NCBI GenBank assembly: GCA_041389525.1
Contig: JAWKRR010000003.1
Location: forward strand, 186,001-250,000
DNA: 64,000 nucleotides
Source of the DNA: JACKFB01 sp041389525
GTDB taxonomy: Bacteria; Myxococcota_A; UBA9042; PHBI01; JACKFB01
Direction: 5' to 3'
Under the pieces are notes generated by a model. The model saw only the letters and a list, made by a program, of their open reading frames with translations. It searched no databases and was not told where the DNA came from. Positions 60,701-64,000 of the stretch are shown piece by piece. The position numbers and the translations under genes were made by a program. Each line of letters begins with the position of its first letter. The first letter of the stretch is position 1.

Positions 60701-61090
60701 GCCGCCGGCATGACGCCGACCCTGGGCCAGGCGGCGCTCTCGTCGCTGCGCTACATGCGCGAGGAGCCCTGGCGGGTGCAGCGCCTCCAGTCGAACGCTC
60801 GCTACTTCCAGCAGGAGCTTCACAAGCGCGGCGTGGACACGGGGCTGGCGACCGGCCTGTCCCCGGTGGTCCCGGCCATCACCGGCGACTCCATGCAGGC
60901 GCTCCACCTGTCGCAGCGCCTGCTCAATCAGAACATCAACGCCAAGCCCATCATCTTCCCGGCGGTCGCCAACGACGCGGCGCGCCTGCGCTTCTTCGTC
61001 ACAGCGCTCCACACCGAGGCCCAGCTCAGCCACACGGCCGAGCGGGTCGCCGAGACCTTGGCGGAGATTCGGCGGGAGATGAAGCGGTAA
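54704..61090 (+). CDS. Single-module PKS with C-terminal alpha-oxoamine synthase (KS-AT-ACP-KR-DH-AOS)
   Basis: 2,128 residues. KS ~20-450 with Cys216 (TDAACASALVAL), His351 (ETHGTGTS) and His388 (SKANVGHTMSAAG). AT ~560-870 with Ser664 (GHSVGE) and HGFH at 762-765, closer to malonyl-type HAFH than YASH. ACP ~950-1030 with Ser987 (LGFDSMM). KR ~1230-1440 with TGGTRGIG, Ser1354, Tyr1367 (SYAAGNA). DH ~1450-1710 with His1470 (HAIEGVPVLP) and Asp1621 (LDSALQL). AOS ~1725-2128 of the serine palmitoyltransferase type with VDEAHSFG and PLP Lys1971 (GTMSKSLASMGG). No ER, TE or C-methyltransferase. ACP before KR-DH resembles PfaA of polyunsaturated-fatty-acid synthases, not modular PKS order. The AOS should release by decarboxylative condensation with an amino acid. 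Confidence 0.92.
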   Translation: MAAKHDGGGAARTGQHSATDAIAIVGMGCRFAGAADLQAYWRMIVEGRDAFGPVPADRWDQAAFFDANARQADKSYAPTGGFIADVRSFPAVALQVPPRRVEVMDPQQRFTLETALEAVEDSGRTPADLPARTGVFVGVTAVEYRTLSAMRIGAQLMASGALGEAPEDAEVFARAVERMAPPRPFTAPGLLANMVAATVAQELRLHGPAYTTDAACASALVALNDAVMSLRTGAVDAALAGGVYLCLTPEHHIAFSRIGAISKSGRCLPFDARADGFVQGDGAGMVLLRRLADAERDGDRIYAVIHGIATNNDGGGEGPMAPVRSGQVEVVRAAWQNAALDTSLAGYIETHGTGTSVGDQIEFDALCEALGDGVESVALGSSKANVGHTMSAAGIAGIIRAALAVHHKTLPPMAGFESAKPEMGLEGRPYYIPTAPAPWTRARRVAAVSSFGFGGTNGHVVLGDHTAPNAAQAEQAELLLMSAPDLGRLRDLAARTADAVEADASIRVAGLARAWAIRRAQPARAGIIARDRAELIAGLRAVAEGRPAAGTVVGEAPETPPKLAFLYPGQGAQRPGMLADALQRFPDFAAAISEIETTLASSLRLPLSHLIYPERRAQPVDAETAAAELTATEHAQPALLAVAVGLTRVLERANVRPDVVLGHSVGEFSAAVAGGVLNPADGARLVSARGAAMAKLSGDPGAMLAVVCDAATAETLLAEGAVVANVNHPRQVVISGTSAAIDAVADNAARAGVEVVRLNVSHGFHSPIFEGLDLSATIDALDLKAPSLPVASCIQGSPYASADDARQVFRDHATSPVLFTRGLEQCQALGANLYLQVGAGGPLRSFARGTLPAGQLGILSLASSEDHDGGASLLEGLAQLYVRGVPVDVSAFTAQAPVASAPPTVLPREEYWIIRDTAQRPTLTAGSRDAAAPATAVATPSADQEIPAASGQSRADRVLAAVAKASSYPLHALRPEMKLGDDLGFDSMMVADLAEELTKVIPGVQGIPREILINSPTIQDIIDFAESPTAAVAAADDDAPLRRYTPVWLDAPLPTAGITPAAAGRRYLLAGPGALACAQTAAALDAQGYVRADADAPSIDLLLYAASFDAPLPVSAVLAGEADAPDPAAELIALLAAQKNSPDVALLRRDDDVFAEALTGAVRALAREWTESRVLSLRTDDPAALAAALPAALTSSDRSVDVRLVDGRRQVAGTAEITQAAATDFVDATDLVLITGGTRGIGLAFAREVLQAGARCLLASRSGESAETQALAAEFPGRVDVIAVDVTDRDSLRDAVDGRAVTALVHGAGALADGPVEQVDAARGRQARAVKATGLLNAIAASGPQLRSVLVIGSWAGRFGSRHQVSYAAGNALASALTAALPDRIRATSAEFGPWTSSEMVATIPKAIQSAMRAEGVDFTGDVAGMGALRGVWGQPLGPVVMGRRVPQSTLRVDERHHLDVTTHPFLRDHAIEGVPVLPLASAATMLADAAQLRPPFSIEDLTLFSGIAVSDPVGVKASVRGDRAELRAGARDTLSYSAKVVSQPEIPSTRTPREGGAPPSLTLQSFYSGITFHGPLLQGITSIETVGDDFIRGRVRTSRPADWIPASDREAWAIDPLTLDSALQLAGYVAWVRHGRAGTPVGIRRYTQLAPLPAGEVSAEVWFDDGDEDRFTATVMLRDDAGQLLALAEGVTGQMRQVEASDSSDAAAQDDDGLAGFQVKREWVDLTQWPGYKDLMFRLQGVKMLGLDNPYFDVHEGTAKNTSIIGGREVINFSSYNYLGLSGDPRVRAEVVEAMDRYGTSVSASRVASGERPFHRELEDGLAQAQGVEAALAFPSGHATNVSTIGHLFGPNDLVIHDELIHDSCIQGIKLAGSARQGFSHDDPDHARSILKKLRRHYEKVLILVEGAYSMDGDLANMPALIELRRQYGCMLMVDEAHSFGTVGATGRGVGEHYGIDPTEVDIWMGTMSKSLASMGGWIAGSRALIDYMRYTTPGFVFAAGMTPTLGQAALSSLRYMREEPWRVQRLQSNARYFQQELHKRGVDTGLATGLSPVVPAITGDSMQALHLSQRLLNQNINAKPIIFPAVANDAARLRFFVTALHTEAQLSHTAERVAETLAEIRREMKR

Positions 61091-61812
61091 ACCCGCCAAG
61101 CGCCGGTGTAGTCGACCTGTGGCTGTGCGACCCGGCGTCGCCAGGGTTCGCCGCGCTCGCCGGCGAGGTCCTCGCGCCCGACGAGCACGCCCGCGCCGAG
61201 CGCTTCACCCACCGGCGCGCCAAGACGGTATACCGAGGCGCGCGGGCCTTTCTGCGCCAGACCCTGTCGCGGTATTCGGAGGTCCCGGCGGCTGAATGGC
61301 GGTTCAGCCAGGGCGAGCACGGCAAACCCTTCGTGAGCCAGCCGATCTCGGGCGTTAGCTTCAACCTCTCGCACACCGAGGGCCTCGCCGCGGTCGCCGT
61401 GGCCAGCCGGGGCGAGGTGGGCTGCGACGTCGAGCACACGGGCCGCCGCGGGCGCCTCGACGCCATCGCCAAGCGCTTCTTCACGCCGGGCGAGCTCGCC
61501 ACCATGGAGGGCCTCGAGGGTGCCGACCGCCGCGGGCGCTTCTTCGAGATCTGGACGCTCAAAGAGGCCTACTGCAAGGCGCGAGGGCTGGGGCTTCACC
61601 TGCCCACGACGAGCTACGCGGTGCTGCCCGGTGGCGATGGCGCGCTCCGGGTCGAGGTCACGCCCGCTGCTGCGGACCCGACGCCCGAGCTCTGGCGCTT
61701 CTACTCGGCGGCGTGGGGGCCGGATCACCGGCTCGCCGTCGCCGTCGACGGCCCGCTCGAGCGCGTGCGCACCTTCGCGGCGACCGCCGACGGCGGCTGG
61801 TCTGCAGCATAG
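61087..61812 (+). CDS. Sfp-type 4'-phosphopantetheinyl transferase (start codon unclear)
   Basis: About 241 residues. PPTase motifs GCDVEHTGRR (Mg-binding GxDxE) and FFEIWTLKEAYCKARGLGL (WxxKEAxxK). Needed to activate the ACP and the PKS ACP domain. No ATG, GTG or TTG lies near the homology start in frame. At 61087 the sequence is GTAA, overlapping the PKS stop; a G at 61089 would make the usual GTGA overlap with GTG start, and GGGAG lies ten bases upstream. So the true start may be a mutated or miscalled GTG, or a rare GTA/internal CTG. Confidence 0.82.
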   Translation, partial: VNPPSAGVVDLWLCDPASPGFAALAGEVLAPDEHARAERFTHRRAKTVYRGARAFLRQTLSRYSEVPAAEWRFSQGEHGKPFVSQPISGVSFNLSHTEGLAAVAVASRGEVGCDVEHTGRRGRLDAIAKRFFTPGELATMEGLEGADRRGRFFEIWTLKEAYCKARGLGLHLPTTSYAVLPGGDGALRVEVTPAAADPTPELWRFYSAAWGPDHRLAVAVDGPLERVRTFAATADGGWSAA

Positions 61813-61830
61813 CGAGGGCCGCGTGGTCGC

Positions 61831-62280
61831 TCAGCCGTCGGTGACGTCGATCCCCACCGGGTCGTCGCGCAGCATGCGCGGGACGAGGATGTCGCGCTCC
61901 TCGTGGGCCATGTCCTCGCTGACCAGCTCCATGACGCTGCGGAGCGCGGCGAGGAACTGCGGTAGCCCCACGTCTTGCTCGTCCAGCAGCGGGTCGAGGC
62001 GGGCCAACCGGGCGTGCTGCTCGCTGTGAAAGCGGACCACGTCGCGGGTGTTCACTTTGCCCCAGTTCGTGGACTCCAGTAGTGCCGGAATCAACACGTC
62101 GTCCTCGTAGTCCAGGTGCGCGGCGACGTGACGCACGAAGGCGCGCGCGGCGGCGACCAGCTCGGCGGTGGGGCCCGAACGACCAGTCGAGGACTGGCGA
62201 ATCAGGTGATTGAGGGTCTCCATCGCTTGACGCAGCGACGCGTGGTCGTCGAGCACCCGTTGGCGGATCTCGTCGAGCAT
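61831..62280 (-). CDS. Hemerythrin-like (HHE) domain protein
   Basis: 149 residues, four-helix bundle. Candidate di-iron ligands: DDHASL, HVAAHLDYEDDVLIPAL, RFHSEQHARL and MAHEERDIL. The AGGAGG ribosome site precedes ATG 62280. O2, NO or iron sensing/handling is usual for the family. Convergent with the PKS operon; 18-base gap. Confidence 0.85.
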   Translation of the reverse strand: MLDEIRQRVLDDHASLRQAMETLNHLIRQSSTGRSGPTAELVAAARAFVRHVAAHLDYEDDVLIPALLESTNWGKVNTRDVVRFHSEQHARLARLDPLLDEQDVGLPQFLAALRSVMELVSEDMAHEERDILVPRMLRDDPVGIDVTDG

Positions 62281-62437
62281 GGGGCCTCCTCAGAGCCGCA
62301 GGGGGCTCCGGTGTACGGTCCTGGGGCGAACCGCACGCCAGATTCAGAGCAAGATCCACGCCACGCCGCGCCGATGATCGCGCGAAGAGAGAGGCCAGAT
62401 CGCTCATTGGCGCCCCGGGCGCGGCTCCGAGCCCCGC

Positions 62438-62746
62438 TCAGTCGGTGTCGAGCGGATCGTCCAGCTCAGCCGGCCCGACCAAGCGGCGCTGGGCGGCGTC
62501 CTTACGGAGGTGGGGCCACACGTCGCGTGCGAGGACCGCGAGCCGGCGCTCGGCGTCGCCGCGCTTCAGCTCTTGGCTGCGCACGCGCTCGACCCGCTCG
62601 GCGAGGGCTCGGCGGAGGGCGTCGCCGGGGCGCTCGCGGGTCAGCGCGCAGAGCTCGGAGAGGAGCCGGCGCACGTCGGGCGCGTCGATGGGGTTTGGGG
62701 TCGCACCGGCGGGCGGGCCTTTGGGCGGTGGGCCGGACGCGCTCAT
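62438..62746 (-). CDS. Small unknown charged protein
   Basis: 102 residues: Pro/Gly-rich N-terminus (ASGPPPKGPPAGATPNP) and a helical Arg/Leu/Glu-rich remainder. ATG 62746 overlaps the HEAT gene stop (ATGA), so translation is coupled to that gene. Function unknown. Confidence 0.6.
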   Translation of the reverse strand: MSASGPPPKGPPAGATPNPIDAPDVRRLLSELCALTRERPGDALRRALAERVERVRSQELKRGDAERRLAVLARDVWPHLRKDAAQRRLVGPAELDDPLDTD

Positions 62747-64000
62747 CCACGCCTCCGCAGCTCGCCCAAGGCGGTCTCCAGCGCCGACTGCACGAACATC
62801 GAGTCGTCGCGGCGGCCCAGCTCTTCCAGCGAGGCCAGCAGGGCCTTCGAGGGCTTCGCGGTGCGGCCGAGGGCGCGGATGGCCTTGCAGCGAAGCGAGG
62901 TGTCGGTGTCGGCCATGGCGGTGAGCAGCACGCTCTCGGCCTCCGCGGCCGCGCTGCCGAGGGAGGCCAGCAGCTCGATGGCGTTCTCGCGGGCGCGGGG
63001 CGAGGTGGACCCGGCCACCGCCTGAGTCAGCGGCTCGACCAGGAGCTTGGGCGCGTGCTGGCAGACGCGGCCCACGGTGGCCATCACGGTGTCCTCGGCG
63101 TCGTCGAGGAGGAGCAGCAGCGGCGGCACGGACGCCTTGCCGAACCCATCGATGGCGCCTAGCAGAATCGGGCGCAGGGAGTCGGGACCTTGCCGCAGCG
63201 CGCGGGTCAGCGCGGGCACCGCGACCTCGGGGTCGTGAGCCAGGGCGCCGAGCGCGGTCGCGGCCGCCTGACGCACGGTCGCCTCGCCGTCGCGCATCAG
63301 CACGGCGATGGCCCGGACGGCGCTGTGGGCGGACTTCCCGAGCACGCTGAGGCCCAGGGCGGCGTTGGCCCGGACCACCGCGCGGCCGTCGGAGAGCGCG
63401 CGGACCAGGCGGTCGAGGTCGAGGGACTTGGCGGCCTTGGTGAGGACGGCGAGGTCGAGCAGACCCGACTCGAAGCCTTCGACTCCGTAGGCCTCGGGCT
63501 CGCGGGTGAGCGCCGAGGGGCCGAGGGTGGTCACGCGGGCGCGGGCCGCGGTGGCAGCGCGCCGGACGCGGGCGCTGGTGTCGGACTCGGCGACGGCGCC
63601 GAGCTGGTCGGCGACGGGGGCGCCTGCCTCGGCGCCGAGCAGCCCGAGGCCGCGGACGGCGTTGAGGCGCATGATCTCGCTGCTGTCCCCCAGGGCGGAG
63701 GCCAGCGCGGCGGCGGCCACGGCCCCGCGGGTGCGGAGCAGCTCGAGGGCGCCGAGGATGGCCTGGGATTGCTGCGAGCCCAGGGCGCGTACGAGGCCGT
63801 TGACGGCGCCGTCGCCGAGGGACTCGAGGGCCTCGCGAGCGACGCGGCCCACCTCGGGAGCCGAGTCGAAGATGGCCGGGACCAGGGCGGCGACCGCGGC
63901 GTCGTCTTTGGCGCCCAGCGCGCCCAGGGATTCGGCCGCGGCGATGCGCACCTCGGCGCGGCCGTCCTTGAGCGCCATGACGAGCGCGTCGCGGGGCTCT
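62743..64000 (-). CDS. HEAT-repeat protein (5' end beyond window)
   Basis: Frame is open past the window's right edge, so the ATG at 63978 is probably internal. At least 411 residues of tandem HEAT units (GRAEVRIAAAESLGALGAK, STSPRARENAIELLASLGS, DTDTSLRCKAIRALGR). PBS-lyase/HEAT scaffolds mediate protein contacts; no catalytic motif. Followed by a coupled small gene. Confidence 0.8.
   Translation of the reverse strand, partial: EPRDALVMALKDGRAEVRIAAAESLGALGAKDDAAVAALVPAIFDSAPEVGRVAREALESLGDGAVNGLVRALGSQQSQAILGALELLRTRGAVAAAALASALGDSSEIMRLNAVRGLGLLGAEAGAPVADQLGAVAESDTSARVRRAATAARARVTTLGPSALTREPEAYGVEGFESGLLDLAVLTKAAKSLDLDRLVRALSDGRAVVRANAALGLSVLGKSAHSAVRAIAVLMRDGEATVRQAAATALGALAHDPEVAVPALTRALRQGPDSLRPILLGAIDGFGKASVPPLLLLLDDAEDTVMATVGRVCQHAPKLLVEPLTQAVAGSTSPRARENAIELLASLGSAAAEAESVLLTAMADTDTSLRCKAIRALGRTAKPSKALLASLEELGRRDDSMFVQSALETALGELRRRG

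Overview
The window is a very GC-rich (about 70% by eye), densely coded stretch of a Gram-negative chromosome. Neighbouring genes commonly overlap by 1-20 bases (GTGA, ATGA, TAGTG). A MopE-type Cys-rich lipoprotein, a DUF1592/DUF1552 pair, HEAT-repeat proteins, an RND exporter with an outer-membrane protein and a single-module PKS lipid cluster point to a Myxococcota-like (formerly deltaproteobacterial) bacterium. That placement is inferred from gene content only.

Layout. 1-5.2 kb (minus): DNA-repair operon of family-5 uracil-DNA glycosylase, AddB-like nuclease and AddA-like helicase (the last runs off the left edge). 5.4-15.3 kb (plus): iron-dependent alcohol dehydrogenase, an unknown protein, a HEAT-repeat protein ending in a DnaJ-like zinc-finger region directly before htpG, and a secreted helical protein. 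15.3-23 kb (plus): tightly overlapping catabolic operon of LLM flavoprotein, asparaginase-II-like amidase, aminomuconic-semialdehyde-type dehydrogenase, 2-aminophenol-type dioxygenase beta and alpha subunits (alpha fused to RidA and frameshifted here), KynB-like hydrolase and a DUF1338/HglS-like enzyme. 23-24.4 kb: thioredoxin reductase and a Rieske protein. 24.4-25.4 kb: three degenerate ~350-bp tandem repeats. 25.4-31.3 kb: RluF-like pseudouridine synthase, a 163-bp near-palindrome, a GMC oxidoreductase pair, a YkgJ protein and a DUF1552 gene broken by an amber codon. 31.3-40 kb: DUF1592 lipoprotein, YaeQ, a sigma-54 activator, ArfB and the MopE-like giant lipoprotein. 40-47 kb: RND exporter, LolA-like protein, outer-membrane barrel, lipoprotein and DUF445 protein. 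47-50 kb: divergent fatty-acid desaturases and an intergenic block of CACGGAG repeats.

The most interesting locus is 50.2-61.8 kb. A eukaryote-like 3-ketodihydrosphingosine reductase is divergent from an operon of fatty acyl-AMP ligase, cyclopropane-synthase-type methyltransferase, free acyl carrier protein, a 2,128-residue megasynthase with domain order KS-AT-ACP-KR-DH-(alpha-oxoamine synthase), and an Sfp-type phosphopantetheinyl transferase. Read as a pathway, a fatty acid is activated, extended once by malonate, reduced and dehydrated to a 2-enoyl thioester, then released by decarboxylative condensation with an amino acid. The ketone would be reduced by the KDSR-like enzyme. With serine this logic gives a sphingosine-like base whose 4,5 double bond is made by the PKS DH domain rather than by a desaturase. 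Product and amino acid are not determinable from sequence.

The right end (61.8-64 kb, minus) holds a hemerythrin-like protein, a small unknown protein and a HEAT-repeat gene cut by the window edge. Three genes carry lesions: a frameshift at ~20.78 kb, an in-frame TAG at 30.218 kb and a GTA in place of a start codon at 61.087 kb. With the degenerate repeat copies, these could be real decay or consensus-sequence errors.
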